Part shown: positions 1 through 6,801 of the stretch, in pieces
Layout: every line of letters starts with the position of its first letter
Position numbering within the stretch: position 1 is the stretch's first letter
NCBI RefSeq assembly: GCF_042683245.1
Contig: NZ_JBHUJB010000021.1
Location: 1 to 64,000 of the forward strand
DNA from: Rubritalea tangerina
Lineage (GTDB): Bacteria; Verrucomicrobiota; Verrucomicrobiia; Verrucomicrobiales; Akkermansiaceae
Reading direction: 5' to 3'
DNA: 64,000 bases
Program-made: the position numbers and the translations under genes
Notes under the pieces: generated by a model
The model's database searches: none
What the model saw: only the letters and a program-made list of their open reading frames with translations
Told to the model about the DNA's origin: nothing

Positions 1-37
1 ACTCACCTTTGCAAGCTTTTTATTTACTTATTTTCAA

Positions 38-268
38 TCAGTTATGCTTAAGTGAACGCGCATGGCCAAATGCTTGTTGGGATTCAGGAGCGTCGATGCC
101 CAGAAGGCGGATCTTGTGCTGAGTAGGTGCTGCAGACGCTTGATGAACGAGAAGAGTGAGTGTGTCACCATCTGCAATGGAGGTTACTTTTCCACTTAGC
201 TCTTTGGCTAGTAGGGTGTTGCTGAAAAAGCTAAATAGGATGGTGAAGGTGGTGAGAATGTGCTGCAT
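38..268 (-). pseudogene. Truncated thermonuclease (SNase)-like exported protein
   Basis: The 76-residue product starts with a hydrophobic signal peptide (about residues 1-20, ending LLAKE) and continues with the typical opening of staphylococcal-nuclease-fold proteins: VTSIADGDTLTLL, then KIRLLGIDAPESQQAFG. It stops directly after the first catalytic-region motif, about 70-80 residues short of the family's usual length, so the second arginine/glutamate motifs are missing. Codons beyond the stop meet another stop within a few triplets and I see no continuation in the remaining 37 bases. I read it as a decayed or truncated gene, the lowest-coordinate member of the run of small minus-strand genes. 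A functional short variant is possible but unlikely. Confidence 0.6.
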
Positions 269-711
269 GCAGGCACAAGCTGTCCATCAGTCACCGAGCT
301 GTAAAGTGCTCAGTTAGTGGAAATGGGATGCCTACACTTTATGTGATGGAATTGGCAATTTCGGTGGGTAGTATTGGGGGAGCGCGACGGCTGATGGGAG
401 CGACTGAGAAAGGATGGGAGTTAGATTTCGATGCGTGGTTGTGATGGCGGATGTGAATGTGCAAGTGCTCTTGTCGACTTCTGCTGATGATTTGGATGAT
501 GCGGTTGCTGTCCAGTATGGCCGCGATCTGACTCAGTATTTCATGGACCCGAGCTTCAAGGCGGCTCTTGAGGTTCGTGCGGTCGACTGGTTGCCTGTGC
601 ACCTGGCGCTGAGCTCTACCGATAGTACGGATGTGGATGAGGGCGTTTTATCCAGCGCTGCCAATTGCGCCTGATCGCACAGGGGTGAGTTTTGTCATCA
701 GCCTGACGTCA
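269..711. other. Gene-poor stretch at the end of the cassette cluster
   Basis: No recognisable gene. Two overlapping open frames run on opposite strands (339-602 minus, 414-674 plus), both of low-complexity composition, with no signal peptide or known motif. In the other cassettes an attC-like site lies just beyond the gene stop. Here there is only a weak hint: GCTGATGGG near 390 resembles the R' box of neighbouring sites and TTTTGTCAT near 691 resembles the R'' box, but they are 300 bases apart with no convincing stem. Possibly a decayed cassette. Confidence 0.4.
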
Positions 712-1347
712 TTAGCTCTTCCTTATCGAGTGAACCGATATCGAAGAAAATTCGAATTCAAGCTCTTCCTTGGCATCAACAACATGAAGCTCAACTCCGA
801 TTGACTCAATGTTAGACAAATCAACGCCCTCGAATGCTGATAACGGAAATTTATAGCTATGTGGACCAGTGATAGCTAAGGAATGCTGCTTGAACTTCCC
901 TGCGGAGTGCAAGGTGATCGTCAACTTGCCCTCGGGTGGTGCAGACTTCAAAGTGACACCGATGCTCTCATAATCGGCACTATTAAAATTTGCACCAAGC
1001 TTGCGCTTTTCTCCTCTATGGCCGCTGTAGGATAGAAAAGCCCATCCTCCTGAACCCTTAGCATACGTAACTATGTATGTCCCTGACTTGATGTTTAGCA
1101 AGCCGCTGATTGAGCTCCCCTTTTTGATGTTTATCGCAGCAGACCGTGAACCTCCTATGGTAGCTTTTGTATCCAAGGATGTATGAGACATAAATGCCAC
1201 ATAATGATTAGGAGTGGGGGCCTTAAATGAATCAGTGGTCTTCTTAGACGGCAGTGTTGCCGTAAACGTGTCAACAGGTCTATCTGCCTCCGCTGTAAGA
1301 GTCAGGTTCAACAGTCCGATTACTAGGAATGCTATGTTTCGGTTCAT
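712..1347 (-). CDS. Cassette-borne exported protein, unknown function
   Basis: A 211-residue product with an N-terminal signal peptide (MNRNIAFLVIGLLNLTLTAEA, cleavage probably after the AEA). The rest is rich in Ser/Thr/Gly and alternating hydrophobic residues, as in all-beta sandwich or carbohydrate-binding-like domains (for example GTYIVTYAKGSGGWAFLSY and GKLTITLHSAG), but I do not recognise the family. The start codon lies only seven bases from the R' box of the attC-like site at 1355-1478, as expected for an integron cassette with a minimal 5' leader. It probably acts in the periplasm or on the surface. Confidence 0.65.
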   Translation of the reverse strand: MNRNIAFLVIGLLNLTLTAEADRPVDTFTATLPSKKTTDSFKAPTPNHYVAFMSHTSLDTKATIGGSRSAAINIKKGSSISGLLNIKSGTYIVTYAKGSGGWAFLSYSGHRGEKRKLGANFNSADYESIGVTLKSAPPEGKLTITLHSAGKFKQHSLAITGPHSYKFPLSAFEGVDLSNIESIGVELHVVDAKEELEFEFSSISVHSIRKS

Positions 1348-1354
1348 TTTTTAA

Positions 1355-1478
1355 GCTAACGTCGCAGCCCTCTCACACCTACCCGAGGGCGAGGCGTCGA
1401 CTGTGGGTTAAAAGTTGAATTGTCTTGTATTGTTGCACTCCCTGTGGGGTAGGTGTTGAGAGCGACGCCTTGTTGTGC
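1355..1478 (-). repeat. attC-like recombination site (cassette 1490-2059)
   Basis: Read on the minus strand the site starts with GCACAACAAGGCG (R'' type box, 1478 downward) and ends with GTTAGC (R' box, 1360-1355). The two ends fold into a long imperfect stem: GTCGC...CCCTCTCACACCTACCC on one side pairs with GGGTAGGTGTTGAGAGCGACGC on the other, the unpaired bases being typical of attC extrahelical bases. Length 124 bp fits the known attC range (about 55-150 bp). It lies between the stop of one small gene and the start of the next. Confidence 0.85.
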
Positions 1479-1489
1479 ACTGTTTTTGT

Positions 1490-2059
1490 TTAGCTTATCC
1501 ATAACACACAACTATCGATCTGTTGCCATTTATTGTCTTTTCGCTGAAACAGGTGAATGACTCCGCTCCCACTATAAATTAGGGCTTGTTGCTGTTTGCC
1601 GCTAAATCCCGCCCTACTTAGTCGATAGGCGTAGGTAGAGCCTTGAACAATAGTAATACCATATTCAGCAGCCAAGTCCTCATTGCCCAGGTGTGTCGGG
1701 ATTGGGCTGTTACGTCGTTTGAAGCTATCGTAGGTGTCTCGTCTGAGTTCTGGCATCTGCTCATGCAAATAGTCCCAACACAAATCAGAATCATAATTAG
1801 ATGAGCATGCGGGGGTAGGACCGTGTGGAGCTTTCCAGAAGGCTTGCCTCTTCAGACTAAAAGCATCACAGAAATCCGCGATTAACGAGTAATCCATTCT
1901 ATCGAAGGTAGCCGAATATCTGTGGATAGTTCCACAGGATTTGCACTTTTCAGCTTGAGTGGTCGTCAGATCACTATGCTCCTTGTTGTCGTCGGCATGC
2001 TTTGTCGTAGCACACGATACAACTCCGAGTAGGAGGATGGATAAGGTGGCAGCTTTCAT
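1490..2059 (-). CDS. Cassette-borne lipoprotein, unknown function
   Basis: The start is set at MKAATLSILLLGVVSCATT, which gives a lipoprotein signal with lipobox VVSC (Cys at residue 16); an in-frame GTG 18 bases upstream lies in the leader shared with two other cassettes. The mature part begins with a small cysteine motif (CKSCG) and contains several more cysteines, with aromatic-rich segments (DLCWDYLHEQMPELRRDTYDSFKRR is cut into its parts here only for orientation: DLCWDYL, then MPELRRD). No family recognised. About 189 residues, probably anchored in a membrane and periplasm-facing or surface-facing. Confidence 0.65.
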   Translation of the reverse strand: MKAATLSILLLGVVSCATTKHADDNKEHSDLTTTQAEKCKSCGTIHRYSATFDRMDYSLIADFCDAFSLKRQAFWKAPHGPTPACSSNYDSDLCWDYLHEQMPELRRDTYDSFKRRNSPIPTHLGNEDLAAEYGITIVQGSTYAYRLSRAGFSGKQQQALIYSGSGVIHLFQRKDNKWQQIDSCVLWIS

Positions 2060-2085
2060 TGTTTTCACGTAAAGCACACCACACC
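2060..2085 (-). promoter_or_regulatory. Conserved cassette leader, copy 1
   Basis: On the minus strand this 5' leader reads GGTGTGGTGTGCTTTACG followed by GAAAACA and the ATG. The first 18 bases recur almost exactly ahead of the genes at 2193-2552 and 2710-3258. It contains no good Shine-Dalgarno sequence but does carry an in-frame GTG. Confidence 0.5.
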
Positions 2086-2187
2086 GCTAACGGGGATGTA
2101 CTGTGATTTATTGTTTACGGATAGAGGGTTGGAAATGGTGAGCGGAGCTCAACCGCGGTATGTGGTTGGGTGCACGTCTTGTTCTAC
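2086..2187 (-). repeat. attC-like recombination site (cassette 2193-2552)
   Basis: On the minus strand it opens with GTAGAACAAGACG (R''), continues through an inner region with ACCGCGGTTGAGCTCCGCTCACC, and closes with CCCCGTTAGCGG (R' box GTTAGC, 2091-2086). About 102 bp. It is closely similar along its whole length to the sites at 2582-2684 and 3288-3378, differing by scattered substitutions, as attC sites within one array do. Confidence 0.88.
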
Positions 2188-2192
2188 GAAAT

Positions 2193-2552
2193 TCAATTTT
2201 CAGATTTTGGGTATAATCGACTGACTTTGAGCGGTGCAATGGACATAATATGATCAACATAAAGAAGTTTTGAGTAACTCGCTGACACGCCAACGTGTAT
2301 GTGAGAATCATCGTCTAATTTGTAGATGAACACTGGATGAGCCTTATTTATCTCAATACAGTCAGCTCCCAAAACATAAACAACATTCGTAATATTAGGT
2401 TCATTTTCGAGTTTCTTTTTTAGAGCTGGAAGAACTGTTTTAGTTGAGAGTTTTTTGGCCTGGGCGTCCGTATCTTTGTGAATTTCTTTAGCTAGAAGAG
2501 TACTCACAGTAAGAAATGATAAGCATATTGAGAATGGAATTAGCTTTTTCAT
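2193..2552 (-). CDS. Cassette-borne small exported protein, unknown function
   Basis: Start chosen at MKKLIPFSICLSFLTVSTLLAKE, a clean signal peptide cleaved near LLA-KE; an upstream GTG at 2573 lies in the shared cassette leader. The mature protein (about 97 residues) is unrecognised. It alternates hydrophobic and charged residues (NVVYVLGADCIEINKAHPVFIYKLDDDSHIHVG is split as NVVYVLGAD and HPVFIYKLDDDSHIHVG), suggesting a small alpha/beta fold. It lies between two closely related attC-like sites and is transcribed on the minus strand like the rest of the cluster. Confidence 0.65.
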   Translation of the reverse strand: MKKLIPFSICLSFLTVSTLLAKEIHKDTDAQAKKLSTKTVLPALKKKLENEPNITNVVYVLGADCIEINKAHPVFIYKLDDDSHIHVGVSASYSKLLYVDHIMSIAPLKVSRLYPKSEN

Positions 2553-2581
2553 TTTTAGTAGAACGTAAAGCACACCACACC
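2553..2581 (-). promoter_or_regulatory. Conserved cassette leader, copy 2
   Basis: The minus strand reads GGTGTGGTGTGCTTTACG, then TTCTACTAAAA and the ATG. It matches copy 3 (3259-3287) over nearly its full length and copy 1 (2060-2085) over its first 18 bases. It also contains GTTCTAC, the inverse of the R'' box found in the attC-like sites. Confidence 0.55.
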
Positions 2582-2684
2582 GATGACGGGGATGTACTAT
2601 GGTTTATTGTTTACGGATGGTGGATTGGAAATGGTGAGCGGAGCTCAACCGCGATAAGTGGATGGGGGCAGCGTCTTGTTCTAC
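2582..2684 (-). repeat. attC-like recombination site (cassette 2710-3258)
   Basis: On the minus strand: GTAGAACAAGACGCTG (R'') at the high end, then ATCGCGGTTGAGCTCCGCTC inside, and CCCCGTCATCGG (R' variant GTCATC, 2587-2582) at the low end. 103 bp. It is about 85-90 % identical by eye to the site at 2086-2187. Confidence 0.87.
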
Positions 2685-2709
2685 AAAGTTGATTCAGTAG
2701 TGCTTTGAT

Positions 2710-3258
2710 CTACCAATCAACATTATGCCCACGAGTGTCGATGTGAGTGTATGTCCTATAATTCCCAACCCCACCTTTGAAAAAACCAGTGGAACGTAGA
2801 TCCCTTGCAGTCGCCGCGACTTTACTTGGTGGCACATCTACAAATGTGACGCGAACGGCATGATTCGTTAAGTGCTGCGATCTTGAACGACCTTTGACGG
2901 CTCTGTTGTATGCTGGACTTTTGTAGGCTAACTCAAAAGGTTCGACCTCTGCACCTAATGTATCTGATAGTTTATCGATAACCTTGAGTGTTTCTGCGAT
3001 ATTCTTCCACAAGTGTTTTGGTGGTAGACTGTTGGAAACCTCATTCCTCACTTTGAAATGAGGTTGAAGAACCATATATGGAGTAATATTTTTTAAGCCC
3101 AGTGACTCAATATAGTTCGCATACTTTATGACGTACTGCCCCTTAGAATTCACCCATTCCTTGGGTAAATTATCTATAGGATTCGTGTTAGTTTTTTCGG
3201 CTAGGGCAATATGGCTAGAGGTAACCAAACCGATAAGAACGATGATTAGAGATTTCAT
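2710..3258 (-). CDS. Cassette-borne peptidase M15-like exported protein, probably inactive
   Basis: Start set at MKSLIIVLIGLVTSSHIALAEK (signal peptide); about 182 residues. The mature region follows the pattern of the M15A D-Ala-D-Ala carboxypeptidase-like family: a segment ending NSLPPKHLWKNIAETLKVID, a structural YKSPAYNRAV stretch, RSQHLTNHAVRV, and a C-terminal YTHIDTRGHNVDW. In active members the SxHxxxxAxD pattern supplies a zinc-binding His and Asp; here the Asp position reads Arg/Val (HAVRV), while the C-terminal HID is kept. I infer a cell-wall-binding or degenerate peptidase rather than a working enzyme. It has the shared cassette leader and lies between two attC-like sites. Confidence 0.65.
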   Translation of the reverse strand: MKSLIIVLIGLVTSSHIALAEKTNTNPIDNLPKEWVNSKGQYVIKYANYIESLGLKNITPYMVLQPHFKVRNEVSNSLPPKHLWKNIAETLKVIDKLSDTLGAEVEPFELAYKSPAYNRAVKGRSRSQHLTNHAVRVTFVDVPPSKVAATARDLRSTGFFKGGVGNYRTYTHIDTRGHNVDW

Positions 3259-3287
3259 TTTTAGTAGAATGCAAAGCACATCACACC
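3259..3287 (-). promoter_or_regulatory. Conserved cassette leader, copy 3
   Basis: The minus strand reads GGTGTGATGTGCTTTGCA, then TTCTACTAAAA and the ATG. It differs from copy 2 at three or four positions. It has the same distance to the R' box and to the start codon as copy 2. Confidence 0.55.
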
Positions 3288-3378
3288 GCTGACGGGCAGT
3301 GCACTTCGATTTATTGTTTATGGTTTGAAGAAGGGGAAGGGTGAGCGGAAGTCAACTGCGGTCAGCGTCTTGTTATGC
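3288..3378 (-). repeat. attC-like recombination site (cassette 3396-3740)
   Basis: On the minus strand: GCATAACAAGACGCTGACC (canonical YAACAAG R'' box), inner ACTTCCGCTCACCC, and GCCCGTCAGCGG at the other end (R' box GTCAGC, 3293-3288). 91 bp, the shortest of the four sites and the closest to the textbook consensus at its R'' end. Confidence 0.88.
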
Positions 3379-3395
3379 AGAGGCAATTTGGTGGA

Positions 3396-3740
3396 TTAAC
3401 GAAGTTTTTTCTGTAAGCTGCGTTCACATGACATACAGAATGTGTCCTTATCAGAGTTGGAATGAAGTTCTGTTTTGTTTCTAGAAAATGTTGGATCTGC
3501 TGGATTTGGGTATTTGGCTGCGTACTTATAATAGTCATCTGATAATGTGACCCTTACTAACGGATCGAGGCTGTACCCTTCAACGGTCACAAGTGGTTCA
3601 TGGTGAAGCGCGCACATCTTAACACTCTTAGTGATATATGTATGAGGGTTACCAAGAGTGTTATAATCTGGAGTACAGCCGATACAGAGTAATGTTTGAA
3701 TAACGACGAGAAGTTTCAGTAACCGTGTGTAATTTAGCAT
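3396..3740 (-). CDS. Cassette-borne small lipoprotein with Cys/His pairs
   Basis: Start placed at MLNYTRLLKLLVVIQ, giving a lipoprotein signal peptide with lipobox LCIGC (Cys near residue 22); the longer open frame from 3815 adds 25 residues without signal character. The mature 90-odd residues carry MCALHHEPL near the front and FCMSCERSL near the end, a spacing that could bind a metal as a split zinc-ribbon-like site. No known family identified. It is the first intact gene of the cassette run on the minus strand. Confidence 0.6.
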   Translation of the reverse strand: MLNYTRLLKLLVVIQTLLCIGCTPDYNTLGNPHTYITKSVKMCALHHEPLVTVEGYSLDPLVRVTLSDDYYKYAAKYPNPADPTFSRNKTELHSNSDKDTFCMSCERSLQKKLR

Positions 3741-3872
3741 AGTATGTTTCACCCTGCAGGGTGTTTGTTGCAATACGCTCCAATCCCCACAGTTAGTTAA
3801 AAACCTAATTACCACACTCAGGCTGTCAAGGCGTCCTTGCTGCTTAGTGTTTTTATTAGGAATGGTTTATGC

Positions 3873-4320
3873 TTAAGGTGCTGACGAAGTGGGGGAATGC
3901 TTGAGCGTCGGATATACACTCAACTGAATGAGAGTTAGCTCACCTCGATGTGTCCTTACAAACGGATAGGCTGTCTCCATGGATTTTCCATCTTTCCAGC
4001 AGTAGCCATAGTTGATGTGGACTACTTCAAATTCCAGGTGTTCATAGAGCGGAATATTGCGCTCAAGGTAGATGAAGAAACCATAGGGGCGTTTTTCCTT
4101 TGTCTCTGAAGAAGGTGTAGAGGCATTTGGCGCCAGTGAGCGTGAGTCTGAGTGGGTCGACAATCTTGGATTTATCAGCAAAGACGATCTGCAAGAGGAT
4201 GCTTCTATAAGCCACCTCTCCTCCAACGCTTTTCTTAAATGCATCTAGATCCTCAGCCGTCACACCTTGATGATAACGAGCTGGCGTGTAAGTTTTAATG
4301 CTCAATTGAACATGTGTCAT
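3873..4320 (-). pseudogene. Frameshifted small gene, unknown function
   Basis: Two overlapping minus-strand frames form one gene split by a single-base insertion. The first half (from 4320, MTHVQLSIKTYTPARYHQG) runs in frame to FFRDKGK. Skipping one base in the five-base T run at 4092-4096 (A run on the coding strand) continues as RPYGFFIYLERNIPLYEHLE and on to the stop at 3873. The repaired product would be 148 residues with no signal peptide, so a cytosolic protein. The family is not recognised. A sequencing error in the homopolymer would give the same picture. No convincing attC site flanks it; GCGTCCTTGCTGC at 3831-3843 may be a decayed R'' box. Confidence 0.55.
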
Positions 4321-4677
4321 TTAATCGAGGCTAATCGGTAACGAAAGATGGGTGCAAAACTCCCTCCATTCAGGTAACCGGGTACTTTTTTTACAGAGGG
4401 TGGATCTATGGTTTTTTGAAGCTCGATGGCCTTCATGTCAGCGAATTTGATAGGAAAAGCAGCGAAGAGGAGGGGCTAATGATGAGACCTCATTGATTAT
4501 CTAGTCTATCGACTACGATTATAAGCTTAAGGAGAAGCCTGTGCTTACTAAACAGGGGGAGACTGAAGGCCTGGTCACTTATGATGAGACTTGTGATGTG
4601 ACTTTGAAAGGGGAGGTTCCTGCAGCAGGAGCCCTCGATTTGTTATGGCAGGCTGTTGGTTAATAGTTAGCCGATCG
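4321..4677. other. Intergenic debris with a gene remnant
   Basis: No intact gene. On the plus strand 4507-4663 reads open in frame (SIDYDYKLKEKPVLTKQGET ... DLLWQAVG, then stop) but has no start codon in a sensible place; it looks like the 3' end of a lost gene. Just before it, several frames are interrupted by stops. The position between the cassette cluster and tRNA-Arg suggests leftovers of past insertions. Confidence 0.4.
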
Positions 4678-4761
4678 TCAGCATGATTTTGAGACAAACA
4701 ACACAACAAAGATTACTGTGAGAAGCACAGCAAGGTACCAGAGGAACAAAGGTTTTATCAT
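4678..4761 (-). CDS. Possible 27-residue membrane microprotein
   Basis: The open frame reads MIKPLFLWYLAVLLTVIFVV then LFVSKSC and a stop, which is an almost perfect single transmembrane helix. Its ATG overlaps the CCA end of the tRNA-Arg gene, so it could only be translated from a precursor or from an independent start. No Shine-Dalgarno can be distinguished from the tRNA. It may be chance. Confidence 0.2.
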   Translation of the reverse strand: MIKPLFLWYLAVLLTVIFVVLFVSKSC

Positions 4762-4837
4762 GGCACTCCCTACAGGATTCGAACCTGTGACCCACGGATT
4801 AGAAATCCGTTGCTCTATCCAGCTGAGCTAAGGGAGC
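4761..4837 (-). tRNA. tRNA-Arg(TCT), CCA encoded
   Basis: Minus strand: acceptor GCTCCCT pairs with AGGGAGT (one G-U), D arm GCTC/GAGC, anticodon stem ACGGA/TCCGT with loop TTTCTAA giving anticodon TCT, T arm ACAGG-TTCGAAT-CCTGT, discriminator G and an encoded CCA (4763-4761). It reads codon AGA. Confidence 0.93.
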
Positions 4838-4965
4838 ACTGTGATAAAATTTATTGGCAGATTTGGTTGGTTACCGAATCGGCGGCGCGTTGATAGCTGT
4901 AGGTATGGGGCTTGGCAAGCTGAAACTTGTATGGAGCTCCAGTCTGAGAGCCATCCCGATGGCTA

Positions 4966-5979
4966 TTACTGGCTGATCTCAGGTTTGAGATCTCGGGTGA
5001 GTAATTCAACGAGAGCTTCTTGCGCGGGTTTTTCTTCGTAGAGGATCTGGTACACGGCATTGATGATAGGGGTTTCAATATCGTGTTTTCTTGCAGCCTC
5101 GTAGATAGAGAGTGTGTTGGGAACGCCTTCTGCGACCATTCCGAGTCGCTCAGTAACTTCTTCGAGGGTTTCACCCGAGCCAAGAGCTTTACCTACGCGG
5201 TTATTGCGTGAGTGGGATGAGTAACAAGTGACCATGAGATCACCAATTCCCGAGAGGCCGGAGAATGTTTCTGGGCGGCCACCCAGGGCGATGCCAAGGC
5301 GCGTCATTTCGGCAAGTCCACGGGTGACGAGAGCCGCGATGGCGTTATCGCCGAGTCCAATTCCTGAGATGATACCTGCTGCAATGGCGAAGACATTTTT
5401 CAGGGCACCGCCGAGTTCTATGCCTGCGACATCATCGCTGGTGTATGTGCGGAAGTAGCTTGTGGTGAAGACGGTTTGGAGTGAGGCGGCGAGTTCTAGA
5501 TTTTGTGAACCGACTACCGCGGCGGAGGCGAGGTGGGCGGAAACTTCCTCGGCATGAGTGGGGCCAGAATGGACAGCGATTGGGTTATTGGGGAGGAGTT
5601 CGCTGATGATTTCACTCATGCGGATGCCGCTGCCACGTTCGATGCCCTTCGAGCATGAAACGAGTGGGGTTGTGGCGGGGATGCCAATAGTGGCGAGTTC
5701 AGTGGCTGCTTCTCGGGTAGCAGAAGTAGGCAGGACGAAGAGGATGAGTGCTGCGTCTTTGGTTTCTTGGTAGACGACTGAGGCCGCAATATTTTTGGGA
5801 AGCTGGACGCGGGGTAGGTAGTTGTTGTTAGTGTGAAAGCTATTAATTTCAGCACACTGCTCTGGGCAACGGCCGATGAGCGTGACTTTGTCGAAAAATT
5901 CTGAGAGCACCATTCCGAGGGCTGTGCCCCATGAGCCGGCGCCGAGTACAACGGCATGTTGTGAGGAATTAAATAGCAT
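4966..5979 (-). CDS. gpsA: Glycerol-3-phosphate dehydrogenase [NAD(P)+]
   Basis: Reduces dihydroxyacetone phosphate to sn-glycerol 3-phosphate for phospholipid synthesis in the cytosol. The 337-residue product has the N-terminal Rossmann motif VVLGAGSWGTAL (residues 10-21), the family stretch SCSKGIERGSG, and the catalytic-lysine region ELGGALKNVFAIAAGI followed by GDNAIAALVTRGLAEM. Full length for the family. It starts two bases after the stop of plsY, so both are on one minus-strand transcript supplying and then acylating glycerol 3-phosphate. Confidence 0.96.
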   Translation of the reverse strand: MLFNSSQHAVVLGAGSWGTALGMVLSEFFDKVTLIGRCPEQCAEINSFHTNNNYLPRVQLPKNIAASVVYQETKDAALILFVLPTSATREAATELATIGIPATTPLVSCSKGIERGSGIRMSEIISELLPNNPIAVHSGPTHAEEVSAHLASAAVVGSQNLELAASLQTVFTTSYFRTYTSDDVAGIELGGALKNVFAIAAGIISGIGLGDNAIAALVTRGLAEMTRLGIALGGRPETFSGLSGIGDLMVTCYSSHSRNNRVGKALGSGETLEEVTERLGMVAEGVPNTLSIYEAARKHDIETPIINAVYQILYEEKPAQEALVELLTRDLKPEISQ

Positions 5980-5981
5980 GG

Positions 5982-6683
5982 TTAGGATTTTTTACTTTTG
6001 GGAGTGAAACGGTTTTCAGTGCCGTTGAGGAGTTTGACGATATTGCTGCGGTGTTTCCAAACCGCCATGGCACCAATGAAGATGGAGAAAAAGAAGAGTG
6101 GTTTGTTCCAGGTGCCATTTTCAATTTTGCCATGGTGCCAGGAACCAAAGAGGACAGTTAGAGGGAGGGCGAGTGAGACAGCAATGCTGGCGACGGAAAC
6201 GTAGCGAGTGGTGAAAAATAGGATGCACCAAAGAACGATAAGGACCGGGATGGCAAATGGTGCGAATGCGGTGAATACCCCCGCTGAGGTGGCAATTCCT
6301 TTACCACCTTTGAAGCCGACCCAAGGTGAGTAATTGTGGCCCAAGATAGCGCAGAGTCCGGTGACGAGCTGGAGGGATTGGGCTGTGGTGCGATCATCCA
6401 GAGTAGTGGCCCAGTTGCTGAGTGAGCTGATGACCATGGTTTGATCTTGGCCCGAGTATTGGATAAGGGATATGCCTAACAAGCTTGGGACGAGCCCTTT
6501 AAAAAAGTCTAAGATGAAGCAAGTGATGCCATATTTTTTTCCAACGACACGGAGGACGTTAGTGGCGCCGATGTTGCCGGAACCGTGCTCGCGAATATTG
6601 ATGCCTTGTGACTTGGCGATCAGGAGTCCGAAGGGGATCGAACCAAGTAAGAAAGCGACGATAGGTGGTATCCAAATAGGCAT
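5982..6683 (-). CDS. plsY: Glycerol-3-phosphate acyltransferase PlsY
   Basis: Inner-membrane enzyme that transfers acyl from acyl-phosphate to sn-glycerol 3-phosphate, the first acylation of phospholipid synthesis. The 233 residues show several hydrophobic helices and the signature EHGSGNIGATNVLRVVGKK near residues 33-51, then DFFKGLVPSLLG and the GFKGGKGIATSAGV loop. It lies immediately upstream of gpsA, whose product makes its substrate. Slightly longer than the typical 200 residues, mainly through a longer periplasmic/loop segment around residues 85-110. Confidence 0.95.
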   Translation of the reverse strand: MPIWIPPIVAFLLGSIPFGLLIAKSQGINIREHGSGNIGATNVLRVVGKKYGITCFILDFFKGLVPSLLGISLIQYSGQDQTMVISSLSNWATTLDDRTTAQSLQLVTGLCAILGHNYSPWVGFKGGKGIATSAGVFTAFAPFAIPVLIVLWCILFFTTRYVSVASIAVSLALPLTVLFGSWHHGKIENGTWNKPLFFFSIFIGAMAVWKHRSNIVKLLNGTENRFTPKSKKS

Positions 6684-6760
6684 TGCGCGGCACAGTCTAG
6701 GAGAGCTTGGGCAAATGTCATTTCTTTTTAGCTAATAAATGCAGGGATGGGGCATAAAAA

Positions 6761-6786
6761 AAGCACCGCTTTGTTGCGGTGCTTTG
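6761..6786 (-). terminator. Rho-independent terminator of the cyclophilin gene
   Basis: Perfect 10-bp stem AAAGCACCGC / GCGGTGCTTT with a TTTGTT loop. On the minus strand it is followed by a T run (7 T, complement of 6763-6757). It lies 16 bases beyond the stop of the gene at 6802. Confidence 0.9.
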
Positions 6787-6801
6787 GGGGGTGTTCTGAG
6801 A

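Noticed and set aside
339..674. Two opposite-strand frames at the left end
   Set aside because: They overlap each other, have no start context, signal or known motif; no basis to prefer either.
4063..4320. Programmed frameshift in the 3873-4320 gene
   Set aside because: There is a short A run but no proper slippery heptamer with a downstream structure; a decay event or read error explains it better.
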